Of a stretch of 64,000 nucleotides of DNA, positions 33,644 through 41,354 are shown piece after piece. The notes under the pieces were generated by a model. It had not been told where the DNA came from and did not search any database. It worked only from the letters and a program-made list of their open reading frames with translations. The DNA lies in assembly GCA_026386955.1 (NCBI GenBank), contig JAPLMQ010000312.1, forward strand, positions 1 to 64,000. Direction: 5' to 3'. The position numbers and the translations under genes were made by a program. Each line of letters begins with the position of its first letter. Position 1 is the first letter of the stretch. This stretch comes from Planctomycetota bacterium. GTDB lineage: Bacteria; Planctomycetota; Phycisphaerae; Phycisphaerales; Phycisphaeraceae.

Positions 33644-33787
33644 TTACTGCTTGTGCTCGCCGTCGAACTCGTCCGGCACGCCCTCGTCATCGTCTTCCGA
33701 CGACGACGCCTCCGCGCCGCCCTCGCCCGACGCCGAGGCGTCGGCCTCGGCCTGGGCCTTCATCGCCTCCCACTCCTCGAGCGTGAT
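33644..33787 (-). other. Displaced C-terminal coding tail of FtsK
   Basis: In the frame +1 to FtsK this stretch encodes 47 residues (ITLEEWEAMKAQAEAD, then an acidic tail ending DGEHKQ) closed by TAA. It matches the acidic extreme end expected of FtsK and has no start of its own. It is best seen as the surviving 3' end of the original gene. Confidence 0.7.
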
Positions 33788-36065
33788 CGTCGTCCACCAG
33801 CGTGCCCTGGGCACGCGTCAGCTTGCTCGTCCGCGGCGAGAGATACAGCATGTCGCCCTGCCCCAGCAAAAGCTCCGCGCCCTTCTGGTCGAGCACGATC
33901 CGGCTGTCCATCCCGCTCGCGACCTTGAAGCTCACGCGGCAGGGCATGTTGCTCTTGATCAGGCCCGTCACGACGTTCGCCTGCGGCCGCTGCGTCGCGA
34001 GGATCAGGTGCATGCCGACGGCGCGCGACTTCTGCGCCAAGCGGACGATGAACCCCTCGACCTCCTTGTTGGTCATCATCAGGTCGGCCAACTCGTCGAT
34101 GATGAACACCAGGTACGGCAGCTTCTTGGGGATGCGGGCTTCCTCTTCCTCGTTCGCAGGGGCGAAGCGCTCCTTGAGCTCGTCCCACGTCAGGTTGTTG
34201 TAGCTCGCGACGTCGCGGACGCCCGCCTCGGCCAGCAGCTCGTAGCGCTCGTCCATCTTGGTGGTCGCCCACTCGAGGATCGCCGCGGCCTTGCTCATCT
34301 CGGTGACCACCGGGCACATCAGGTGCGGGATGTCCTTGAACTGGCTCATCTCGACCATCTTGGGGTCGACCAGGACCATCTTCATCTGGTCGGGGCGCTT
34401 GGTGAACATGAACGACATGATGATGCTGTTCATGCAGACGCTCTTGCCCGAACCGGTCGTGCCCGCGATGAGCATGTGGGGCATCGCGGCCAGGTCGGCG
34501 ATCAGGGCGTTGCCCGAGGCGTCCTTGCCCAGGAACATCGGCAGCGCCATCTTGGCGACCTGGTCGGCATTGCTGGTCATCAGCTCCTTGAGCCGGACCT
34601 TCTCCTTCACCAAATTGGGCACCTCGATGCCGACGGTGTCCTTGCCCGCCATGTTGGGGACGATGCGGATGTTGTGGGCCTTGAGCGCGCGGGCAAGGTC
34701 GCTCGAGATCGCCGCGAGCACCGAGACCTTGGTGCCCGGGGCGAGGCGGACCTCATAGAGCGTGATCACCGGGCCCGAGTCGATGCCGACGACGTTGCCC
34801 TCGATGCGGTACTGCTGGAGGGCCGACTCAAGGTGCATCGCCTGCTCCTTGACCATGCGCTCCATCTCGTCGGTGAAATTGCTCTCGGGCTCGATGAGGA
34901 TGTCGAGCGGGGGGAAGGCGTAGCCGTCGAGGTCGATGGAGGGCGAGGCCGCGCCGGGCAGGCCGCCCACGCCCGCGGCCTTGGGGCGCGGGGCGAAGTT
35001 GATGGGGAGCTGCTTGATGCGGGCCCGCAGGGCCTCGGGGTCGAACTGCCGCTTCTGGGCGACATAGGCGCCCGGCGCGTCGCCGGCCTCGTCGTCCTCT
35101 TCTCCGGGGGTCTTGGCCTCTTCCGTGTCGTCGTCCTCAGGCTCGACTTCCGCGTCGACGCTCTCGCCGGGCTTCGCGCTGGCCAGGGCGGCCTTCTCCG
35201 CCTTGGTCACGGCGTCGCCCGTCTTGTCGGCCTTCTCGGCCTTGCCCTTGCGACGGCTCGTGGCAGCGTCGGGGTCGAAGGATTCCGTCGCCCCCAGCCC
35301 GCCCGCGTCCTCGTCGATCGGGCCGTCTTCGTCCTCCTCGGCCACGCCCACCGCGGCCGCCTTGTTCCGCCGCCCGCGCGGAGCGGTCTCCTCCGCATCG
35401 GCGTCGTCCGCCTGGGCCTTTCCGCCCCAGAGCTTCTGCATCGGGAAGCGCCCGACCAGCACCGGCTTGGGCACGCTGAACTTCGGCAGGCTCGCGATCG
35501 CCTTGCCGATCAGCTTCGGCACCGCCAGCACGATGTGGTCGATCGCCAGCAGGGCCCCGACCCAGAAGATCACGCCCAGGATGATGAACGTGCCGAGGGT
35601 GTTGAAGCGGTCGCCCAGCTCGCCGTTGATGAAGATCGCGACCAGCCCGCCACTGCCCTGGGGCGCGTTGGTGAAAGTGGGCATGCCCAGCCCGATCATC
35701 GCGCTGACGGTCAGCGTCATGATGATCACGCCGATCAGCCGCAGCACCGGCTGCGTGACCGGCTTCTGGCGGGCGGTGGAGACCAGGGCGATGAGCATCG
35801 CCGTCATGAAGATCCAGACGCCCGGCCCGATCATGAGGTAGATCTGGTCGGCGAAGTAGGCTCCGTAGCGCCCGATCCAGTTGTGGAAGTTCTTGTTGTG
35901 CGGCGCGATGCTGCGCCCCGGCCAATCGGCGGCGTCGTAGCTCACCAGCGCGAAGGTCAGCAGCGCCCAGGCGACGGCCCCGAGGCCCCAGCCGACGTGG
36001 TGGAGCAGCTCAAGGGGCTCGACCTGATTGACGCGCGGGGGCGAGATCTTCGGCTTCCTGGCCAT
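33687..36065 (-). CDS. ftsK: FtsK/SpoIIIE DNA translocase lacking the gamma domain, with a frameshifted end
   Basis: The frame encodes 792 residues. The first 200 or so hold four membrane segments; an acidic, lysine-rich linker follows, then the alpha/beta motor with Walker A GTTGSGKSV, Walker B YLVFIIDELADLM, and the conserved ATQRPQANVVTGLIKSNMP and DMLYLSPRTSKLTRAQGT. After GTLVDD the frame becomes low-complexity Gly/Arg sequence and stops at 33687. In the +1 frame from 33787 the sequence reads ITLEEWEAMKAQ and ends at TAA 33644-33646; that resembles the tail which in FtsK follows the gamma winged helix (after REV). About 100 residues, including the DNA-orienting gamma domain, therefore seem deleted. 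The start is the ATG of MARKPKISPP. Role: chromosome segregation at the septum. Confidence 0.9.
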   Translation of the reverse strand: MARKPKISPPRVNQVEPLELLHHVGWGLGAVAWALLTFALVSYDAADWPGRSIAPHNKNFHNWIGRYGAYFADQIYLMIGPGVWIFMTAMLIALVSTARQKPVTQPVLRLIGVIIMTLTVSAMIGLGMPTFTNAPQGSGGLVAIFINGELGDRFNTLGTFIILGVIFWVGALLAIDHIVLAVPKLIGKAIASLPKFSVPKPVLVGRFPMQKLWGGKAQADDADAEETAPRGRRNKAAAVGVAEEDEDGPIDEDAGGLGATESFDPDAATSRRKGKAEKADKTGDAVTKAEKAALASAKPGESVDAEVEPEDDDTEEAKTPGEEDDEAGDAPGAYVAQKRQFDPEALRARIKQLPINFAPRPKAAGVGGLPGAASPSIDLDGYAFPPLDILIEPESNFTDEMERMVKEQAMHLESALQQYRIEGNVVGIDSGPVITLYEVRLAPGTKVSVLAAISSDLARALKAHNIRIVPNMAGKDTVGIEVPNLVKEKVRLKELMTSNADQVAKMALPMFLGKDASGNALIADLAAMPHMLIAGTTGSGKSVCMNSIIMSFMFTKRPDQMKMVLVDPKMVEMSQFKDIPHLMCPVVTEMSKAAAILEWATTKMDERYELLAEAGVRDVASYNNLTWDELKERFAPANEEEEARIPKKLPYLVFIIDELADLMMTNKEVEGFIVRLAQKSRAVGMHLILATQRPQANVVTGLIKSNMPCRVSFKVASGMDSRIVLDQKGAELLLGQGDMLYLSPRTSKLTRAQGTLVDDDHARGVGGDEGPGRGRRLGVGRGRRGGVVVGRR

Positions 36066-36105
36066 GGAGAATCCTTTTTCCGACGGAGGCTGATGCAGAG
36101 GCGGG

Positions 36106-36172
36106 CACGAATGCGGAACCGAATGCAGGACCGAGTGCGAGGCCGAATGCGATACCGAGGCGCAGGGCGAGG
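36106..36172. repeat. Imperfect 12-bp tandem repeats upstream of ftsK
   Basis: Units related to CGAATGCGGAAC (CGAATGCAGGAC, CGAGTGCGAGGC, CGAATGCGATAC, CGAGGCGCAGGG) follow each other about five times. They lie 40-110 bp upstream of the FtsK start, in its probable leader. Confidence 0.7.
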
Positions 36173-36324
36173 CCGGGCCGCCGAGGATGAAGAGGCAGAC
36201 AGGCCGCGCCGCCTCGGTTTTATCGGCGAGGGGGCGGACGGCGGAAGAAACTTCCGGAGGGAGGATAGAGAGGCGGGAATGAGCGCGAATGGTCGATGGG
36301 CCGTCGCGACTGAACACGGCTCGT

Positions 36325-36348
36325 GTTAGCCGGACGCGCAAGCGACGG
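36325..36348 (+). repeat. Family C arm, solo copy
   Basis: GTTAGCCGGACGCGCAAGCG followed by ACGG is identical to the arms at 29509 and 45081. Confidence 0.85.
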
Positions 36349-36414
36349 CTTGAACCATCCGACACCGATGAAATGACCCAATTACAGAAGGCCGACGTCA
36401 GGATCGTCTTGTCT

Positions 36415-36601
36415 GGTGCCACATGTCATCGTACTCGTGACATGTGCCGGTGAACGGAAGTCGCACCTCGGCCCGACAACCTCACAAACCGATCAAAAAC
36501 CCCTTGATTCGCGTGATGACGAGGGGTTCCACCGCCTATGTCCGACGTCGATTTCACGCCCTCTCAAGACACATGTCACGAGTACGATGACATGTGGCAC
36601 C
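36415..36601. repeat. REPIN-like element, family A copy 3
   Basis: The left arm (36415-36446: GGTGCC, CACATGTCA-TCGTACTCG-TGACATGTG) and the inverse right arm (36570-36601) are separated by 123 bp. The symmetry extends outward (TGTCTGGTGCC against GGCACCAGACA), so this is the least decayed of the three copies. Confidence 0.9.
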
Positions 36602-36632
36602 AGACATCGTTCATTGCCGCCCCGAACCCCAT

Positions 36633-37091
36633 TCACCGTCCCGTATGCCCAAACCCGCCAGCCCCGCGCTGCGTCGAGGGCAGCTCCGCCACCTCGTCCC
36701 ACTCCACCCGCGGCACCGGCAGCACCAGCATCTGCGCGATCCGCATCCCGCGCTCCACCACGAACGGCTCAGACCCGTGGTTGATCAGCGGCACCATCAC
36801 CGGGCCGCGGTAGTCGGCGTCGATCGTCCCCGGGGCGTTGGGCATCGAGATCGCATGCTTCGTCGCCAACCCCGACCGCGGGCGGATCTGGGCCTCGAAG
36901 CCCTCCGGCACCGCCATCGCGAAACCGCAGGGCACCAGCGCCACCTTTCCGGGCGGGATCGTCACCGGCCCGGGGACCGCGGCGTGCAGGTCCATCCCCG
37001 CGGCGTGGGCGGACTGGTAGGCGGGCAGGGGCAGCCCCTCGCCGCCGGGGAGACGCTGGATCGCGACGCGAAGGATCGTGGAGGTCGACAT
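36633..37091 (-). CDS. dut: Deoxyuridine 5'-triphosphate nucleotidohydrolase (dUTPase)
   Basis: The 152-residue protein shows the five trimeric-dUTPase motifs in order: AAGMDLHAA, RPRSGLA, GTIDADYRG, GMRIAQMLV and the P-loop-like RGAGGFGHTGR that closes over the substrate. It hydrolyses dUTP to dUMP and keeps uracil out of DNA. The length and motif spacing are normal. Three ATGs are possible within 12 bp (37089-37103); the third, giving MSTSTILRVAI, fits the family start. A CCCAGGCAC hairpin lies about 80 bp upstream. Confidence 0.93.
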   Translation of the reverse strand: MSTSTILRVAIQRLPGGEGLPLPAYQSAHAAGMDLHAAVPGPVTIPPGKVALVPCGFAMAVPEGFEAQIRPRSGLATKHAISMPNAPGTIDADYRGPVMVPLINHGSEPFVVERGMRIAQMLVLPVPRVEWDEVAELPSTQRGAGGFGHTGR

Positions 37092-37171
37092 GCGGGGCAT
37101 CATACTCAGAAGGCTTCGAACCCATTTCGATCGTGCCAAAAACCGACGTTCCTGATTCCACAACCGCAAAG

Positions 37172-37193
37172 CCCAGGCACTGCGGTGCCTGGG
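37172..37193. repeat. CCCAGGCAC hairpin without a T-run
   Basis: CCCAGGCAC-tgcg-GTGCCTGGG has a 9-bp stem and is followed by ACTTTGG. Unlike the other members it lies between divergent genes (dut and the entericidin-like gene), so a terminator role is doubtful here. Confidence 0.75.
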
Positions 37194-37349
37194 ACTTTGG
37201 ATGCACGACGAACCCCTCACAAGCCGTTGCAGAAACTCGACCCGCTCTGCCGACATAAGTGGACGGGGCGCGTTGAGGTTGTGCCAGCCGCGCCCCGAGG
37301 TTCGACACCGCCGCAGGACGAGGAACGCCTGCATTCGAGGAGTGAAGCC

Positions 37350-37538
37350 ATGCGCTACATGATGATGCTCGTCGCCGTCGCCGGCCTGATGCTGCCCACC
37401 CTGTCGATGACCGGCTGCAACGCCGTCAAGGGCGTCGGCAAGGACATCCACGACGCCTCGCAGAACGTCCAGACCTGGATGGAGAGCAGCGACGAGAACC
37501 GCGAGCGGCTGAGCGACAGCACGGTCCCGCAGCGCTGA
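37350..37538 (+). CDS. Entericidin-like small lipoprotein
   Basis: The 62-residue protein has a lipoprotein signal peptide with lipobox SMTGC (Cys23) followed by NAVKGVGKDI, the hallmark of entericidin A/B family proteins (CNTVxGxGKDI in the known members). The remainder is a short helix with DASQNVQTWME. In E. coli these lipoproteins are linked to stationary phase and envelope stress; here the role is unknown. GAGGAG precedes the ATG at 37350 with good spacing and fixes the start, within a longer open frame that was rejected. Confidence 0.8.
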   Translation: MRYMMMLVAVAGLMLPTLSMTGCNAVKGVGKDIHDASQNVQTWMESSDENRERLSDSTVPQR

Positions 37539-37570
37539 GCGAGCCAAGCTGAGCACGTCGAATGGCCTCG

Positions 37571-37710
37571 GGTGCCACGGGCGGCTTGCCCGCCCGTGGA
37601 GGATGGCCGTGGGCCGTGCCGTGTCGCGGATGAGGCTTGAGAAGCCCTTTTCCCGAAGCCCTTGCGTCACCGTGCGTCCCACCACGGGTGGACAAGCCAC
37701 CCGTGGCACC
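37571..37710. repeat. Inverted-pair element, family F (TGCCACGGG arms)
   Basis: The left arm GGTGCCACGGGCGGCTTGCC with CGCCCGTGG (37571-37599) faces the right arm CCACGGGTGGACAAGCCACC with CGTGGCACC (37682-37710). Each arm is a palindrome, and the two are inverse to each other. The spacer is about 80 bp. Confidence 0.85.
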
Positions 37711-37721
37711 CGCCGCGATCG

Positions 37722-38582
37722 TCAACCCCACGCGCCGCTGAGCAGCTTGCGGATCGCATGCGCGACCCCCGCCTCGGCGCAGTCGAGCGTGACGTGGTCC
37801 GCCACCGCCTTCACCGCGGGCACGGCGTTGCCCATCGCGATCCCGCACCCCGCCGCCTGGATCATCGCCACGTCGTTGATCTCGTCGCCGATCGCCGCGA
37901 CGGCCTCGGCCTCGATGCCCATCTGGTCCGCCAGCCAACGCAGCCCGCGCCACTTGTCCACCCCGCTCGCGAAGATCTCCAGCACGTGCATCGCGCCGGT
38001 CGTCCCGGGCATCTGCACCGCCGCGAAGCTCTGCATCACCACCCGCGAGGCGAACCGTTCGCGCATGTCGCGCGTCACGGCCTCCATCCGCCCCGTGTCG
38101 CTCACGATCCCGATCCGCAGCGCGTGCCTCAGGTCCTCCTGCGTCACCGTCGCCTTGAAGACGGGCGTGGCCTTGGTGAACTCGAACCACCAGCGCGTGT
38201 TCGCGCTCAGCTCGCCCCGCCCCGTCACAAGATAGTCGTGCCCCGCCAAGGCCGCGTCCTGGAAGACCAGCACGGCCTCGGGCAGGTGGAAGAGCGCGTC
38301 GACCAATTCCATCGCCACGTGCGGCTCGAAGACCGCCAGGTCGAGCGACCGCCCGGTGGCGATCTCCGACACGGCGGCCCCGCCCACGAAGACGCCGCGG
38401 TCCAGCCCGCTGACGTCGCGCAGCAGCGGGCTGGCCTCGCTCCAGGCCCGCCCCGTGCAGGGGACGACCACGACGCCCGCCGCCTGGGCCTGGGCGATGG
38501 CGGCGCGGTTCTCCTCGCTCACCCGGCCGCGCCGGTCGAGCAGCGTGCCGTCCATGTCGATGCCGATCATCCGATAGCGCAT
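37722..38582 (-). CDS. HAD-superfamily phosphatase, Cof/YidA type
   Basis: The 286-residue protein starts with motif I GIDMDGTLLD (Asp9, Asp11), has motif II in CTGR, a conserved lysine in the C-terminal part and motif IV GDEINDVAM. The insert between motifs II and III places a cap domain there, as in the Cof (IIB) subfamily. These enzymes dephosphorylate sugar phosphates, nucleotides or cofactors. The specificity cannot be read. The start at 38580-38582 places motif I at the usual distance. It lies just downstream of the family F repeat on the other strand. Confidence 0.88.
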   Translation of the reverse strand: MRYRMIGIDMDGTLLDRRGRVSEENRAAIAQAQAAGVVVVPCTGRAWSEASPLLRDVSGLDRGVFVGGAAVSEIATGRSLDLAVFEPHVAMELVDALFHLPEAVLVFQDAALAGHDYLVTGRGELSANTRWWFEFTKATPVFKATVTQEDLRHALRIGIVSDTGRMEAVTRDMRERFASRVVMQSFAAVQMPGTTGAMHVLEIFASGVDKWRGLRWLADQMGIEAEAVAAIGDEINDVAMIQAAGCGIAMGNAVPAVKAVADHVTLDCAEAGVAHAIRKLLSGAWG

Positions 38583-38716
38583 GGGGGCAGTTTAGGGGAG
38601 CCGCGACGACGTTGCAGGGAGCGCAACAGGCGCGACCCGAATCGCGATGCCGCGCCGGCCCGGCGAGCCGATGGTATTTCTATAGAGCCCCGACTTCCGC
38701 CTGAGGATGGCCACGC

Positions 38717-39412
38717 ATGGTCTTCGCCCCGCGCTCGTTCCGTGTAGATCCACCTCGTCGCCGCCGCCGGCTCAAGGGGCCCACGTTCTGGGCCGCCGCC
38801 GGCCTGCTCGTCGCGGCCGCGGCCTCCATGGCCTTTCTCGCGGCCCGCTCGATCTGGCCTCCGCCTCGCCGCGCGCTGCCCAGCCTCTTCGACCAGCAGA
38901 CGGCCTTGGGTCCGGCCATCCGCGCCAATGGCTCCGGCTCCGCGACGGGGAATGAATCGGGCGCTTCCAGCGGTGGACGGACGAGCCCGCTCGCCGGGCG
39001 CGGGGAGAATATTTCCGCGCCCATCGCCCCGCGCCGCCTGGGCGAGGCCGGCCCCACGACCAAGCCCTCCGCCGGCGGCGCGACGTCGGGCTCCTCGACG
39101 GCGACCGCCTCGCGCGCCCCGGTCGTGAAGTGGGACGCCGCCGACCGGCAGATCGGCGCCACCGTCGCCGTCGAGGGCAAGGTCATCGACGCCCACGACA
39201 CGGGCAAGGTCTGCTTCCTCAACTTCACCCGCGAGACGCGCGGCACCTTCTACGTCGTGATCTTCCGCGAGGCCAACGCCGGCTGGCCCCAGCCGCCGCA
39301 GACCTGGTTCCTCAACAAGACCGTGCGCGTCACCGGGCGCGTGACCACCTACGAGGGCCGCCCGCAGATCCGCGTGAAGGCGGCCAACCAGATCGAGATC
39401 GTGAAGAAGTGA
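38717..39412 (+). CDS. Membrane-anchored protein with an OB-fold-like domain
   Basis: The 231-residue protein has a basic N-terminus, one membrane segment at about 24-45 (FWAAAGLLVAAAASMAFLAA), a long low-complexity Ser/Gly/Thr/Ala linker, and a C-terminal domain of about 95 residues. That domain has the strand pattern of small OB-fold nucleic-acid-binding proteins: TVAVEGKVID, KVCFLNFTRE, FYVVIFRE, KTVRVTGRVTTYEG, PQIRVKAANQIEIV. These are often found in secreted nucleases or helicase partners. It probably faces the periplasm. The first ATG (38717) was used. Function is unknown. Confidence 0.72.
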   Translation: MVFAPRSFRVDPPRRRRRLKGPTFWAAAGLLVAAAASMAFLAARSIWPPPRRALPSLFDQQTALGPAIRANGSGSATGNESGASSGGRTSPLAGRGENISAPIAPRRLGEAGPTTKPSAGGATSGSSTATASRAPVVKWDAADRQIGATVAVEGKVIDAHDTGKVCFLNFTRETRGTFYVVIFREANAGWPQPPQTWFLNKTVRVTGRVTTYEGRPQIRVKAANQIEIVKK

Positions 39413-39946
39413 CCCGTCCGGGTCGCGCGGGCGAAACCCCATCGATCGCGACGGCGTACCGTCGCGATCGATGGGCTTGTTGCGTGGTCCCCAAGGGTGA
39501 AGGCAAGAGCGTCGATTGCATGGCGCGCCCCATCCATTGCCTTCGTCTCGGAGGGGCGGAAGGGGTCGATCTCAAGTAAGCCCCAACGGGGCGGATTTGA
39601 GCCCCCTCCTTATATAGAAGATCGCCCGGCTTCCGGCCGCTACCCATCAGGCGAAGCCTGAGGAAATGCAGGCCCCCACAGCCCCTTTGATATTCACCTC
39701 ACAACACCGGCGCCGGTTGTTCCGTCTGGGCAAGAGGGGCAACCTGTTCCGTTCATAGTCTCTTGGGAGAGTGGCAAACAACGGCCCGCGGCAGGACCGT
39801 CACAGCTTGCCAAGCTTGTCGTTTCGGCGTGAAACAAGGGTTTTGCGTCTCTGGCGGGCCATGGGTTCGGGTCTATATTTCGCTCGTTGCTAAGGAGGGG
39901 GGACACACCCCCAAACACCGAACCACCCTTTAGGAGTTTCCGAGTC
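39413..39946. other. Intergenic region upstream of a PEP-CTERM gene
   Basis: It contains the perfect hairpin at 39438-39475, a 12-bp palindrome ACCGGCGCCGGT near 39707, and a TATATT near 39875 that may be a -10 box of the downstream gene. The leader GGAGGGGGGACACACCCCC (39895-39913) forms a small hairpin-like stretch near the ribosome-binding site. No gene was seen. Confidence 0.6.
39438..39475 (+). repeat. Perfect hairpin repeat, family G
   Basis: The 17-bp stem CCCATCGATCGCGACGG with the tetraloop CGTA and its exact complement lies 26 bp after the OB-fold gene. It is followed by CTTGTTG and may also act as a terminator. Relatives are at 28287 and 51449. Confidence 0.85.
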
Positions 39947-40873
39947 ATGAAGAAGATCCTCGCCCACACCGCCGCGGTCGCCATGTTCAGCCTGGCAGCC
40001 GTGGCCGCGCAGGCCGGCGTCAACCTGCCGACCAGCACCGAAGCCACCGCCATCCGTTTCGACGGCGGCCTCACGGTGTTCGACCTCACCGTCGACCCGA
40101 CGTACAACGCCAACACCAACGAGGTCCTCCTCGGCGGCGGCAACCTGATGGCGTTCGGCGACGTGATCAACGTCGTCAACCACGCCACCTCGGCCCCCGG
40201 CCCGGGCAGCCCCGACCGCGGCTCGATCGACCCCACCACCCAGCTCACCTTCGCCCTCACCGGCTCGCTGACCAACATCCACATCCCCTCGGTCACCACG
40301 ACCGTCGCGGGCGCCAAGAAGGTCCACATCGACGCCGACCTCATGGGCCTCGACCAGCGCACCGGCCCGTCCCTCACGCTGTTCGAGAAGGACCTGAACC
40401 TCGGTTCGGGCCTCAACACCCAGTCGCTGATCGGCAAGAGCACCGCCGCCGTCGCCACGAACGCCGCGGCCGTCCTCGCCACCGCCAGCGCGAACTCGAC
40501 CGTCTATCTCGACTTCAGCGACATCCAGGGCGCCTCGGTCTCCATCGACGTCCTCTTCGAGAAGACCGCCGGCTCCTCGACCTTCAACAAGCGCACCGTG
40601 ACCTACAGCTTCTTCGCCGACTTCTTCCCCGTCACCGGCGGCAGCGCCGCGGGCCTCTTCAGCGAGGCTGAGTACGTCCGCGGCATCCAGGGTCCCAAGT
40701 ACGTCACCACCGTCGCCAAGGGCGCCACGGTCGGCAACGACGACCACTGGATCGAAGCCAACACCGCGCTGGTCGTCGACCGCACCGTTCCCGAGCCCGC
40801 CAGCCTGGCGATGGTCGGCCTGGGCGCTCTCCTGATCGGCTACCGTGGCCGTCGCGAGCACACGAACGCCTGA
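39947..40873 (+). CDS. PEP-CTERM sorting-domain exported protein
   Basis: The protein has 308 residues. The signal peptide (MKKILAHTAAVAMFSLAAVA, cleavage near AQAG) is followed by a beta-rich body without cysteine or catalytic motif, and the tail VPEPASLAMVGLGALLIGYR plus basic residues is a PEP-CTERM signal. It should be exported and handled by an exosortase. The body contains Ser/Thr-rich strands (LTFALTGSLTNIHIPSVTTT), which suits a surface or matrix structural role. It differs in sequence from the PEP-CTERM protein at 19787. TAGGAG lies about 11 bp before the ATG. A strong terminator follows at 40930. Confidence 0.88.
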   Translation: MKKILAHTAAVAMFSLAAVAAQAGVNLPTSTEATAIRFDGGLTVFDLTVDPTYNANTNEVLLGGGNLMAFGDVINVVNHATSAPGPGSPDRGSIDPTTQLTFALTGSLTNIHIPSVTTTVAGAKKVHIDADLMGLDQRTGPSLTLFEKDLNLGSGLNTQSLIGKSTAAVATNAAAVLATASANSTVYLDFSDIQGASVSIDVLFEKTAGSSTFNKRTVTYSFFADFFPVTGGSAAGLFSEAEYVRGIQGPKYVTTVAKGATVGNDDHWIEANTALVVDRTVPEPASLAMVGLGALLIGYRGRREHTNA

Positions 40874-40929
40874 TTCCCCCGAAGCAACCGGTTACGGGTT
40901 GAGTTCGACCCGAGCCGCCCTCCTCCAAG

Positions 40930-40963
40930 GCCCACCATCCCCAACCGGATGGTGGGCTTTTTT
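40930..40963 (+). terminator. Rho-independent terminator of the PEP-CTERM gene
   Basis: A perfect 11-bp stem (GCCCACCATCC / GGATGGTGGGC, loop CCAACC) is followed by six T, 57 bp after the stop. Confidence 0.9.
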
Positions 40964-41176
40964 CATGGATCGCTCTTGGTTGGCGACATGGAGGCTTCAG
41001 GGTGATGTCCCGCGGGGCCTTCGTGGGGCTTGGGGGGGACGTTGATGGAGCGGTTGTAGGCCAAGAGCGGGCCATTTTCGACCTCTTTTTGCGCGCATCG
41101 CCCCTGCAATCGCCAGCACGAGTCGGTCTCCATTGATTAAGCTCTAGAGTTAGTAAATGGCGTGACTTACAGGTTT

Positions 41177-41196
41177 TTGTCCGGATTTGGCCGGAC
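41177..41196 (+). repeat. 20-bp repeat with a GTCCGG hairpin
   Basis: TTGTCCGGATTTGGCCGGAC is the exact complement of 61536-61555. It contains a 6-bp stem (GTCCGG / CCGGAC) with an ATTTGG loop. It lies 159 bp before the Rrf2 start. Confidence 0.75.
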
Positions 41197-41251
41197 GCTT
41201 GTGCGGGTATACAGGGAGGCGCACTTTTTTATGCTGAATCGAGGGGTCGGC

Positions 41252-41279
41252 TTGACAAACCCGACCGGTTCGGTAAATT
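41252..41279 (+). promoter_or_regulatory. Probable sigma-70-type promoter with internal palindrome, upstream of the Rrf2 gene
   Basis: TTGACA (41252-41257) and TAAATT (41274-41279) are 16 bp apart. The spacer contains CCGA-CCGGT-TCGG, an inverted repeat around the 6-bp palindrome ACCGGT, where a repressor could bind. It lies 76 bp before the ATG. Confidence 0.6.
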
Positions 41280-41354
41280 ACGACCGCGTTTGTCGTGATT
41301 AGTTGGAATACGATCGACTCTGTGACGGTTGACCAAGCGTCGCTGGACCGACCC

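Larger units (their letters stand above)
36066..36632. other. Repeat-rich intergenic region between ftsK and dut
   Basis: It contains imperfect 12-bp tandem repeats (36106-36172), a family C arm (36325-36348) and REPIN family A copy 3 (36415-36601). The dut terminator and ftsK promoter must lie here, but I saw no convincing hexamers and no gene. Confidence 0.7.
40964..41354. other. Intergenic region upstream of the Rrf2 regulator
   Basis: It contains a 20-bp repeat shared with 61536-61555, the promoter at 41252-41279 and, before them, unremarkable sequence. It becomes more AT-rich from about 41140. No gene was seen. Confidence 0.65.

Noticed and set aside
33567-36329. A 920-codon open frame antisense to ftsK, and similar frames at 2392-4068, 8764-10932 and 52505-55537
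   Set aside because: They mirror real genes on the opposite strand, read as Val/Leu/Asp/Gly-rich sequence without motifs, and result from the high GC content of the true genes.
17158-36601. Repeated palindromes as a CRISPR array
   Set aside because: The units are paired and inverted, scattered over 20 kb, and not regularly spaced direct repeats; no cas gene is present.
19787-40873. PEP-CTERM proteins as evidence for an exosortase system in this window
   Set aside because: Both signals are clear, but no exosortase or export gene lies in the window, so no system is claimed here.
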